Part shown: piece by piece, positions 27,187 through 34,993 of the stretch | Position numbering within the stretch: the stretch's first letter is position 1 | Layout of the letters: each line of letters starts with the position of its first letter | Source of the DNA: Dysgonamonadaceae bacterium | GTDB lineage: Bacteria; Bacteroidota; Bacteroidia; Bacteroidales; Azobacteroidaceae | Length of the DNA stretch: 35,972 bases | Reading direction: 5' to 3' | Assembly: GCA_031259075.1 (NCBI GenBank) | Contig: JAIRLY010000329.1 | Coordinates: 1 to 35,972, forward strand | Notes under the pieces: model-generated | What the model was told of the DNA's origin: nothing | Database searches by the model: none | The model's input: only the letters and a program-made list of their open reading frames with translations | Program-made: the position numbers and the translations under genes

Positions 27187-28146
27187 TTACAACCAGCCGT
27201 TTGTGCGGTACCATTTCAAACATTCGTTAATTCCGCTTTTTAAATCATAATCGGCTTGGAAGTCCAAGTCGGCTTTAAGAGGAAACGTATCGCAAGTCCA
27301 GTCGCGTTGTTTCATAATATTGTATTTATCGCGGTTGAGTGTTGCGGGTTTTTTTGTAAACCGGGCCATTTTTTCGGAAATGATGCATACTGTTTTTAAT
27401 AAAGCGAAAGGGATTCTTATTTTGAGAACATGTCTTTTTCCTAAAGCGTTTTTAACTATTGTGATATATTCTTTATCTAAATAACTGTTTCCATCCGTAA
27501 CAAAGTAAGTTTTCCGGACAACCGGACGTTCTAAAGCAAGAAAAACAGCTTTTACCAAATCTTTCACATAGATGAAAGTCAGCTTTTGTGTTTCCAAACC
27601 GGCAGCTATATCTAAGCCTTTTTGAACGGCTTTAAGAATAAGAAAATAATCTTTTTCGCGAGGACCATATACTCCTGTTGGGCAAAGAATCAGATAAGGA
27701 AATGCATTTTGATTTTCTAAAAATAGTTCTGTTTTCCGTTTACTTTTTCCGTATTCCGTTTCACATTGGGAATGAGCGCTCAAGCTGCTCATAAAAATAA
27801 ATTTTTCAGGTATTGCGCCGGTTTCTTGAAGCGTTTCAATTAAATTTTTTGTGAAAAGATAATTTATACGTTCAAAATCGGATGGATTTAAACATTTGGT
27901 TATTCCTGCATTATGGATTATATAATCCCATTTTCCGTATTGATCGACTTGTTCGAGAATCTGCTTTTTTAGTTGATCCTTATCTGCATAATTCAAATCA
28001 ATAAAGCGGATGGATAAATCTTTTAAATATTCCTTATTGCTATTTTTACGGACGCCCGCCCATGTTTGCCAACCGTTATTCACTGCTTCTTCGACTAAGA
28101 AACTTCCGATAAATCCGTTTGCACCTGTAATTAAAATTTTTTTCAT
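27187..28146 (-). CDS. NAD-dependent epimerase/dehydratase (extended SDR)
   Basis: KKILITGANGFIGSFLVEE, IIHNAGITK, YGKSKRKTE. Confidence 0.92.
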   Translation of the reverse strand: MKKILITGANGFIGSFLVEEAVNNGWQTWAGVRKNSNKEYLKDLSIRFIDLNYADKDQLKKQILEQVDQYGKWDYIIHNAGITKCLNPSDFERINYLFTKNLIETLQETGAIPEKFIFMSSLSAHSQCETEYGKSKRKTELFLENQNAFPYLILCPTGVYGPREKDYFLILKAVQKGLDIAAGLETQKLTFIYVKDLVKAVFLALERPVVRKTYFVTDGNSYLDKEYITIVKNALGKRHVLKIRIPFALLKTVCIISEKMARFTKKPATLNRDKYNIMKQRDWTCDTFPLKADLDFQADYDLKSGINECLKWYRTNGWL

Positions 28147-28586
28147 CGTTTATTTTGAAAAAAGCGTTTCATTAAACCGGCTGCTTCTTCGGCCAAAATT
28201 CCATGCGTCACTCTGGTTTGAGGATGTAATGTCAGAGGTGCAAATTTCAAGTAACCTCTTTTTTCGTCCGATGTTCCGTAAACAATTCTTGAAATCTGCG
28301 ACCATCCCAGTGCGGCAGCGCACATCGGGCACGGTTCCACAGTCACATAAAGGGTACAATCAATCAAATATTTTCCACCCAAAAACGAGGATGCAGAAGT
28401 AATTGCTTGCATTTCTGCATGAGCGGTTACATCGGTAAGCGTTTCCGTAAGATTATGGGAACGGGCAATAATCCGGTTATTACAAACAATAACAGCGCCC
28501 ACCGGAACTTCGTCTTTTTCATACGCTTTTTGCGCTTCCAAAAGCGCTTGTTTCATATAGCGTTCGTCGTAATTTAATTCTTCCAT
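28143..28586 (-). CDS. tadA: tRNA-specific adenosine deaminase
   Basis: DEVPVGAVIVCNNRIIARSHN, TAHAEMQAI, LYVTVEPCPMCAAALGWSQISRIVYG. Confidence 0.93.
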   Translation of the reverse strand: MEELNYDERYMKQALLEAQKAYEKDEVPVGAVIVCNNRIIARSHNLTETLTDVTAHAEMQAITSASSFLGGKYLIDCTLYVTVEPCPMCAAALGWSQISRIVYGTSDEKRGYLKFAPLTLHPQTRVTHGILAEEAAGLMKRFFQNKR

Positions 28587-28674
28587 TCGGGATACAAAAA
28601 TAAATCCTTAGATTCGAATTAAAAAGGAAAATGGAATATTTTTTTCTACTGTCGACCGACTAAATGCTTTTTAC

Positions 28675-28682
28675 TATCTTTG
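28675..28682 (+). promoter_or_regulatory. -7 element TATCTTTG (upstream promoter P1 of the cassette leader)
   Basis: TAnnTTTG about 200 nt upstream of the first cassette ORF. Confidence 0.4.
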
Positions 28683-28799
28683 CTCATAAATTGTAATTTC
28701 TATTGTGGTACAACAACAAAATTGTAACTTTTGGCCGTTCTTTATTACGGCTGAAATTTTAGCCGGTCAGTTATGTTGTAAAACATAAAAATAAATTAG

Positions 28800-28823
28800 T
28801 ATAGATATAATATTATATCTATA
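28800..28823. promoter_or_regulatory. Perfect 24-bp palindrome TATAGATATAATATTATATCTATA, putative operator
   Basis: 12-bp arms without mismatch, overlapping -7 TATATTTG (28820-28827). Confidence 0.7.
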
Positions 28824-28827
28824 TTTG
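28820..28827 (+). promoter_or_regulatory. -7 element TATATTTG (P2 of the cassette)
   Basis: TAnnTTTG. Confidence 0.5.
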
Positions 28828-28888
28828 CAAAAAAATGTAAAATTTATCTCCGGCGGAGCCAGCCGGTTTAACAAAACGGACAAACAAC

Positions 28889-29440
28889 ATGTATAAGGAA
28901 CTCACTGAACGGCTAAATCAAGTATTAAGACGTAAAAATGTCATTGTGAAACTTTGGAACGAAGAAAAATTTAACAAATGTACATCTGAAGAACTGAAAA
29001 TATTTACTTCGGAACTGGAACAGGGCGCGATGAAAAATGTCCCTTGCTACGAATCGAATAAACGAGGGAAAAACTGGATGGCTAAAATCAGCATCAATCC
29101 GGGAGCGCCAAACGGTATGAATCGAGTGTTCTGTAAGCGTGCTTATGGTGATTTTTACTATTTTGTAGATGAATTAAATGTTAACGACATTGTCGAATTT
29201 GGTGCAGATTATTATTACGGTCGAGGAAACAGATCTTCTCACAGAGAGTATGGAGTTATCATCTCGTTGTCTGAAGTTGAAATTCAATTTGCACTTTTTG
29301 AAAATCATTATGATGCTTTTCATTTGGTGAAGAAAAATCATTATGATCCTAAACACGGATTACTTCTTGAAAAAGAACGTCTTGAAAAGCGATTGAATGA
29401 AATAAACCAAAAACTCATTGAGAATGGACACATTAGTTGA
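28889..29440 (+). CDS. Uncharacterised protein with C-terminal coiled-coil-like tail
   Basis: Long ORF, first gene of an overlapping operon; no family recognised. Confidence 0.75.
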   Translation: MYKELTERLNQVLRRKNVIVKLWNEEKFNKCTSEELKIFTSELEQGAMKNVPCYESNKRGKNWMAKISINPGAPNGMNRVFCKRAYGDFYYFVDELNVNDIVEFGADYYYGRGNRSSHREYGVIISLSEVEIQFALFENHYDAFHLVKKNHYDPKHGLLLEKERLEKRLNEINQKLIENGHIS

Positions 29441-31079
29441 TATAAAAAATCGGATAAGAGGTTCAAAACTTTGGACGAAAAGTGGAATTACCCGCGTCTA
29501 TCTTCCATATCGCATTAATAAAAAAAATGTAAGAACAGACTGTTACTTAGAAATTATTAATGACAAATTGGAACTATTGGTTAAAGTTAGGTCGCTTTTG
29601 TGGGATGTACACCCTAATTGGTGCGATTTGCAAGCCGAAAAACTGAAAGAAAACCTTACAAAGCAATATTATGAAATTATCCATGATTGCGAAAAGAAAC
29701 GGCGGAAAATTCCGCTTCATATCCGCCTGCAAGATAATACGATCCCTCTATGTCATAACAGTATGTTGCATCAAATTAAAGCGTTAAAATTCCTTTGCTC
29801 TATGAAAGTAGCCGCATATTTTGGCGATACCGGCGTCGGAAAAACGAAAGTAGCGATTGATCTGGCGTCCTCTCGTTTCGTTGCTGGAAAAATAAATAAG
29901 GTGATGGTATTTTGTCCGGTTTCAACCATTGATAATTTCAAAATCGAAGTTAATTTATTTTGCCGGTTCTCAAAGTTAATTTGGCAATATTTTGGGATCG
30001 AAAGTATGAGCATGAGCGATCCGGTTTATCTGGAGGCTTTGAACATGGTCGATAATGAAACTATGATTATCATTGATGAAAGCCATTTTGTGAAAGGAGT
30101 AAAAGCAATCCGTAGCGAAAGAATCAAAAAAGTTTGTGATCGTTGTACATACAAACTGATCATGACCGGAACTCCAACCACGGATAACGTTCATGATTTG
30201 TATATGCAGTACAGTATGTTAAGCGAATTGATAACAGAATGTAAATCATGGTCGAAATTTGCCGAACAATTCCTCATATTAGGTGGTTGGGATTGCAGAC
30301 AAATTATCGGATACAAAAATCTTGAATATTTGACAAGCCTTATTGAACCATACACTTATCAAACATTGAAAAAAGAGTGTCTGCAATTACCGAAAAAATC
30401 ATTCCAAACATTTACTTGTAGACTTACAGAAAATCAGGAATATTACTATTACCTGTTAAAGAAAAAGCTACTTGAAATTATTGAAAATACCAAAGACGAT
30501 AATTTGCGTCCGGAAACGATATTTCTTTATCTGACGCGGATGCAACAAGTATCATGTGGATATATTCGACACGACGACGGACAGTTCGAATATATCGGAA
30601 CAAAAAAATTTGATCTGATAGATAATTATATAGATATTAGTAAGCAAACAATATTTTTTTGTAAATATATATTTGAAGTTGACTTATTGATTGAATATCT
30701 TGGAGATATAAATTGTGTAGAATTTACCGGAAGAAATCGAGGAAACCGCTATGAAAAATTAAAACAATTTTCAGAAGGAAAAAAGAAATATTTTGTAGCA
30801 ACGATGAGTTCCGGAGGAATCGGTTTGAATGGGCTTCAACAATGCAGTCAAATGATCTTTTTTTCCAACTCGTTCAAATATTCGGAGCGAAAACATTCTA
30901 TCGGAAGAATCGACAGGGAAGGGCAAAAAAACCAAATGTTGATAACCGATATGATTACTTCTGCCGGGATTGACTGGAAAATAATACACAATTTGTCTCG
31001 TAAACGTAATTTATCGGATGAAATAAAACGGTTAATAGGAAATAAAATTAAACTCCGAGAGTACATACAATCAATTTAA
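29424..31079 (+). CDS. SNF2-like superfamily 2 helicase/ATPase
   Basis: Motif I YFGDTGVGKTKVA, II IIDESHF, III LIMTGTPTTD, V VATMSSGGIGLNGLQQ, VI HSIGRIDREGQ. Confidence 0.9.
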   Translation: MDTLVDIKNRIRGSKLWTKSGITRVYLPYRINKKNVRTDCYLEIINDKLELLVKVRSLLWDVHPNWCDLQAEKLKENLTKQYYEIIHDCEKKRRKIPLHIRLQDNTIPLCHNSMLHQIKALKFLCSMKVAAYFGDTGVGKTKVAIDLASSRFVAGKINKVMVFCPVSTIDNFKIEVNLFCRFSKLIWQYFGIESMSMSDPVYLEALNMVDNETMIIIDESHFVKGVKAIRSERIKKVCDRCTYKLIMTGTPTTDNVHDLYMQYSMLSELITECKSWSKFAEQFLILGGWDCRQIIGYKNLEYLTSLIEPYTYQTLKKECLQLPKKSFQTFTCRLTENQEYYYYLLKKKLLEIIENTKDDNLRPETIFLYLTRMQQVSCGYIRHDDGQFEYIGTKKFDLIDNYIDISKQTIFFCKYIFEVDLLIEYLGDINCVEFTGRNRGNRYEKLKQFSEGKKKYFVATMSSGGIGLNGLQQCSQMIFFSNSFKYSERKHSIGRIDREGQKNQMLITDMITSAGIDWKIIHNLSRKRNLSDEIKRLIGNKIKLREYIQSI

Positions 31080-31133
31080 ATTACTACTTTTATATTTTAG
31101 AACTCATTTTTAACTCTTAATTCATTTATTTGT

Positions 31134-31574
31134 ATGAATAAAAATATTCGATTTGAAGTTTTCCACGGCTTAGATGAACACGTGTATCGCTATGTAGCGC
31201 CTTATGCCATGACAATGTCTTACATTAAACGTAATGGAAACCCAATTACTACATCCGAAAAGCACAGTTGGTATGTAGGATTCGATGAAGATAATCAGAT
31301 GGTTTGTTTCTGTTCCGTAAAAGCTCAGAATAAAGCTAAAAAAATGCAAATTGGGAACTTGTTTATTTTTTCAAGAGAGAAAAAAATTTTTAATTTACTG
31401 GTAAAAAAGCTGATTAAAGATATTGCAAGCAAAGGAATATCTTTGGCGGCGTATGCCAATAATGAAAACAAAAACTGGTTTGTATTGTTAGGATTTGAAA
31501 CCGTTCGCACCGGCGTCAACTGGCATAACATGAAATATAATGACCGTTTACGAGGCAACAATAAAAAGACTTGA
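31134..31574 (+). CDS. GNAT-like/unknown small protein
   Basis: MQIGNLFIFSREKKIFNLLVKKLIKDIASKGISLAAYANNENKNWFVLLGFETVRTG resembles a GNAT-fold C-terminal half. Confidence 0.55.
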   Translation: MNKNIRFEVFHGLDEHVYRYVAPYAMTMSYIKRNGNPITTSEKHSWYVGFDEDNQMVCFCSVKAQNKAKKMQIGNLFIFSREKKIFNLLVKKLIKDIASKGISLAAYANNENKNWFVLLGFETVRTGVNWHNMKYNDRLRGNNKKT

Positions 31575-32832
31575 ATTTGTATTTTCGGAATTTGAATATG
31601 TATATGTTTCATTCTCAGGAGGTAAAGACAGTGGAGTATTACTCAATATCGCTATAGATTACGTCAGAGAACATTATCAAGACAGGAGGCTTGGTGTTTT
31701 TCACATTGACTATGAAGCGCAATATCAGTTCACAACCGATTATGTAAAACAAATTTTCGATTCCTTACCCAATTTCTGCGATAAATATTGGGTTGCCATT
31801 CCGTTGACAGTTCCGTCCTGTACCAGTATGTACAGCAACCATTGGATACCTTGGAATATACCTGAAAAAGATATTTGGGTGCGCCAATTACCGGAAGAAA
31901 GCATTAATATCCTGAATCATAAATTTGATTTCTATGAGTACGGAATGTTGGATTATGATTTTCAAAGACAGTTCGGGGATTGGATTCAACGAAAGACAGG
32001 AAAAAAAACGGCTTGCCTGGTTGGTATTCGGAGTAGAGAAAGTATAGACAGGCGCATTATGCTTGCCAATAGATTTAATGAGCGTAAATACAAAGATATT
32101 CTTTGGAGTACCGGAGGCTTATCGGATAGCCGGTTGCAATATAATTTTTATCCAATTCACGATTGGACTTCGGAAGACATTTGGATATACAACGGACGGT
32201 TTTGTAAACCATACAATAAATTATATGATTTGTTTTACAAAGCCGGTTTAAGCGTCGACCAAATGCGCGTTGCCAGCCCTTTTCTTTCGCAGGGACTGAA
32301 AACACTGCATTTATATAAAGTGATCGAGCCGAATACATGGGGACGAGTAGTAAGCCGTGTCAACGGCGTGAATTTTGCCGGAATATATGGCGGAACAACT
32401 GCTATGGGCTGGAAATCAATTAAAAAACCAAAAAGTCATACATGGAAATCATACCTCAAGTTTTTATTGTCTACACTACCGGAAAATACCCGTAATGCAT
32501 ACATCAAAAAATTCAAAGTATCGGAGGAATTTTGGAGCAAACGGGGTGGGGTATTGGGAGATGATGTAATTGGCGAAATCCAAGAAAATACGGATGCAAA
32601 GATTGAAATTATTGAAGAATCAAATTACAAAACAACAAAACGCACAGTGAAATTTCTCGAATATCCGGATGAACTGAATATCAGTGAATTTCAGGCTGTT
32701 CCATCCTACAAACGTATGGTTGTGTGTATCTTAAAAAACGACCACCTTTGCAAATACATGGGTTTTACAATGACAAAAGAAGAAATCGAAAGAAGAAAAA
32801 ATATAATGGAGAAGTATAAAAATACGCTATGA
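31540..32832 (+). CDS. DUF3440 PAPS-reductase-like (PP-loop) protein, IbrA/YbdN family
   Basis: PP-loop VYVSFSGGKDSGVLLNIA; FDFYEYGMLDYDFQRQFGDW; C-terminal SYKRMVVCILKNDHLCKYMGFTMTKEE typical of DUF3440. Confidence 0.9.
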   Translation: MTVYEATIKRLEFVFSEFEYVYVSFSGGKDSGVLLNIAIDYVREHYQDRRLGVFHIDYEAQYQFTTDYVKQIFDSLPNFCDKYWVAIPLTVPSCTSMYSNHWIPWNIPEKDIWVRQLPEESINILNHKFDFYEYGMLDYDFQRQFGDWIQRKTGKKTACLVGIRSRESIDRRIMLANRFNERKYKDILWSTGGLSDSRLQYNFYPIHDWTSEDIWIYNGRFCKPYNKLYDLFYKAGLSVDQMRVASPFLSQGLKTLHLYKVIEPNTWGRVVSRVNGVNFAGIYGGTTAMGWKSIKKPKSHTWKSYLKFLLSTLPENTRNAYIKKFKVSEEFWSKRGGVLGDDVIGEIQENTDAKIEIIEESNYKTTKRTVKFLEYPDELNISEFQAVPSYKRMVVCILKNDHLCKYMGFTMTKEEIERRKNIMEKYKNTL

Positions 32833-33365
32833 TGCAACAAAATGAAGTCAATGCGAGTTACAAAAGTCCGGTGTATAATGTGATCGCTGTACCTGTGGAG
32901 AAAGTACAGGCAAACAGCTACAATCCGAACACTGTTGCACCGCCGGAAATGCAATTACTATACAAATCGATAAAAGAAGACGGCTATACGATGCCGATTG
33001 TCTGCTATTATCTACCCGAAATCGACTGCTACGAAATTGTAGATGGTTTTCACCGTTATACTATAATGCTGAAACACAAAGATATATACGACCGCGAAAA
33101 TGGAATGATACCGGTGGTAGTAATCAATAAAGACATATCAAACCGGATGGCTTCTACTATACGACATAACCGTGCACGCGGTATACATAATATCGAATTG
33201 ATGAGTAATGTGGTTTCCGAATTAACAAAATCCGGTATGTCGGATGCTTGGATCATGAAAAACATAGGGATGGATGCCGATGAATTGCTACGTTTAAAAC
33301 AAATATCAGGTTTGGCTGATTTATTCGCAAATAAAGAATTTTCCGAAGCAAATAATATACTGTAA
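32829..33365 (+). CDS. ParB/sulfiredoxin-fold protein, IbrB/YbdM family
   Basis: VPVEKVQANSYNPN, YEIVDGFHRYTIM, TIRHNRARGIHNIELMSNVVSELTKSGMSDAWIMKNIGM; ATGA overlap with the DUF3440 gene. Confidence 0.9.
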   Translation: MMQQNEVNASYKSPVYNVIAVPVEKVQANSYNPNTVAPPEMQLLYKSIKEDGYTMPIVCYYLPEIDCYEIVDGFHRYTIMLKHKDIYDRENGMIPVVVINKDISNRMASTIRHNRARGIHNIELMSNVVSELTKSGMSDAWIMKNIGMDADELLRLKQISGLADLFANKEFSEANNIL

Positions 33366-33607
33366 TGGCAAAATATCCTAAATTTTTCATCGCTAAAAAT
33401 CTGATGGCAGATCCGGATGGTATTTATATTTTTCACAGCAGAAAACCGCGTTTTTTGGCAAAAGTGGAAAATAGCGCTTTTGAAATAATGGACGATATTG
33501 ACAATGCTTCGGAATATTATCATGGCGATGCGGATAAATTGAATAAATTAATTAAACGCATGATAGACTGGTATAAATTATATAGAATACAAAAATGGCA
33601 GAAATAG
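33365..33607 (+). CDS. Small hypothetical protein
   Basis: 80-aa ORF translationally coupled (TAATG) to the ParB-like gene. Confidence 0.6.
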   Translation: MAKYPKFFIAKNLMADPDGIYIFHSRKPRFLAKVENSAFEIMDDIDNASEYYHGDADKLNKLIKRMIDWYKLYRIQKWQK

Positions 33608-33807
33608 ATAAATTTACGGAGAAAATTAAATATCTGAAATGTCGCAGTTTTTTTCCGGATTATTGCGGTATAAGATATACTTCAGGGATACTTCGTAAAC
33701 TTTCCGGAAAGAATGCAAATGGAAATCCCGGAAAATTCACAGACGAGCAAAAAAAAACAATTATAGAGGGATTGGAAAAATTTATATCTGAAATAAAAAC
33801 ATTATAA
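33595..33807 (+). CDS. Small hypothetical protein
   Basis: 70-aa ORF overlapping the preceding ORF by 13 nt. Confidence 0.55.
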   Translation: MAEIDKFTEKIKYLKCRSFFPDYCGIRYTSGILRKLSGKNANGNPGKFTDEQKKTIIEGLEKFISEIKTL

Positions 33808-34052
33808 AAAACACTGACAAATTTCCTCCGGTCGATGACCTGCGATTATGAAAATTACATCCTACCAGGACTTTTGAGACGGCATTATTCATTATTCATT
33901 TTACATTTAATTCCTAATTCTTTGTAATATTTATTGTTTTTCTAAATCACTAATTTTGTCCGATTTTTAAACAAATTTTTCAATTTTTCATAAAGAAACA
34001 GACAGTATTTTTTAACATTATATATTAATTGAGAAAGCGTTAGCTTATATTC

Positions 34053-34231
34053 TTGCTTACAGAAATATCGACAATTTCAGCATATACAAGGATAAGTTAG
34101 TAAGCGCTCACGTGGATGCGTGGGTATAACTTATTTGTATATGCGGGTAGTCGATAACCTCTGTAAGCAAATAAAGTTAAAAGTCCCACGCTTCGTATTT
34201 TTAAACCGCTTCTCTTCGGGACCTGGAAGCG
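34053..34231 (+). ncRNA. Candidate structured RNA: nested long stem with apical hairpin, possible pseudoknot and 3' hairpin
   Basis: Stems TTGCTTACAG/CTGTAAGCAA, TATCGAC/GTCGATA, GCATATACAA/TTGTATATGC, ATAAGTTA/TAACTTAT, CTCACG/CGTGGG; GCGTGGG (34118-34124) complementary to CCCACGC (34185-34191); CGCTTC/GAAGCG. Confidence 0.55.
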
Positions 34232-34316
34232 AACTAAGAACTAAGAGTTAAAAACTAAAAGTTAAAAGTTAAGAATGGACGCCGCGCCTGTATCACAATA
34301 GTTTATTCCGGTCGAA

Positions 34317-34385
34317 GGTAAAGACAACTATTCGAATCAAAAAATCATTTTTCTCATTGTTTAATAAAAGCCGGTTGTCTTTACC
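34317..34385. repeat. Inverted repeat GGTAAAGACAAC ... GTTGTCTTTACC
   Basis: Perfect 12-bp arms (34317-34328 / 34374-34385). Confidence 0.9.
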
Positions 34386-34427
34386 GGAGACGGAAATTGA
34401 GAACTAAGAGTTAAGAACTAAGAGTTA

Positions 34428-34543
34428 AGAATGGAAAATAGAGAATAGAGAAAGGAAGGCCGGAGGCCTTCAATATGAATAACCCCCAATGAAGCGAAGC
34501 GATTGGGGGGACAAACAAAAAACAGCGACGCTTTCAACCCCGA
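34428..34543 (+). repeat. Hairpin-containing repeat element, copy 2
   Basis: gaatggaaaatagagaa...aaggccggaggcctt...gaataacccccaatgaagcgaagcgattgggggg...gcgacgctttcaacccc; inverted match to 238-350. Confidence 0.8.
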
Positions 34544-34623
34544 AGCGGGTTGAACAGGTAAAAGAGAACGTAATCACGGAACTAAAATAAATAACATTAT
34601 TAAAATTTTAATTTTTATTAAAC

Positions 34624-34968
34624 ATGAAACAAAAGATGATTTTTTTGATGCTGATGCTCTTCGTTTTGAGCGCGGCAAGTGTGAAAGCACAGGTATTAAT
34701 CGGCGGCGAGGTAGACGATGAACCGCACAGTGGGGCTATCCTGGATTTATCCCTCCTGGGTACACAAAAATTAGGCTTACTGTTGCCGAATGTGGAATTA
34801 GGCACAACGGCTACCGACTTTATGTTGGTGGCTGATGCGAGCGAGGAACAAAAAACCACTGCTTGCGGAATGGTGGTTTACAATACAAAGTCCGGCGTTT
34901 TGAACGGCGTCGGTCTTTATGTCTGGACGGGTAGTAAGTGGGTCGTAGTCGCTTTAGCCGGAAGCTAA
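34624..34968 (+). CDS. Small secreted protein with GLLLPNV...GMVVYNT...YVWTGSKW surface-protein module
   Basis: Signal peptide MKQKMIFLMLMLFVLSAASVKAQ; module shared with the downstream gene. Confidence 0.8.
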   Translation: MKQKMIFLMLMLFVLSAASVKAQVLIGGEVDDEPHSGAILDLSLLGTQKLGLLLPNVELGTTATDFMLVADASEEQKTTACGMVVYNTKSGVLNGVGLYVWTGSKWVVVALAGS

Positions 34969-34993
34969 GGATGCTGGTTGAGGAAATAAAAAT

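Noticed and set aside
28889-33807. Calling the cassette a Dnd/Ssp phosphorothioation system
   Set aside because: Only a PP-loop enzyme and a ParB-like protein are shared in type; DndD, DndE, DndA and restriction components are not visible.
34080-34144. Invertible promoter (phase-variation) inverted repeats
   Set aside because: Arms are separated by too little sequence to hold a promoter and no invertase gene is nearby.
34053-34231. Interpretation as a retron msr/msd, integron attC or CRISPR
   Set aside because: No reverse transcriptase, no attC R-boxes with AAC/GTT triplets, no spaced direct repeats; a generic structured RNA is the only supported reading.
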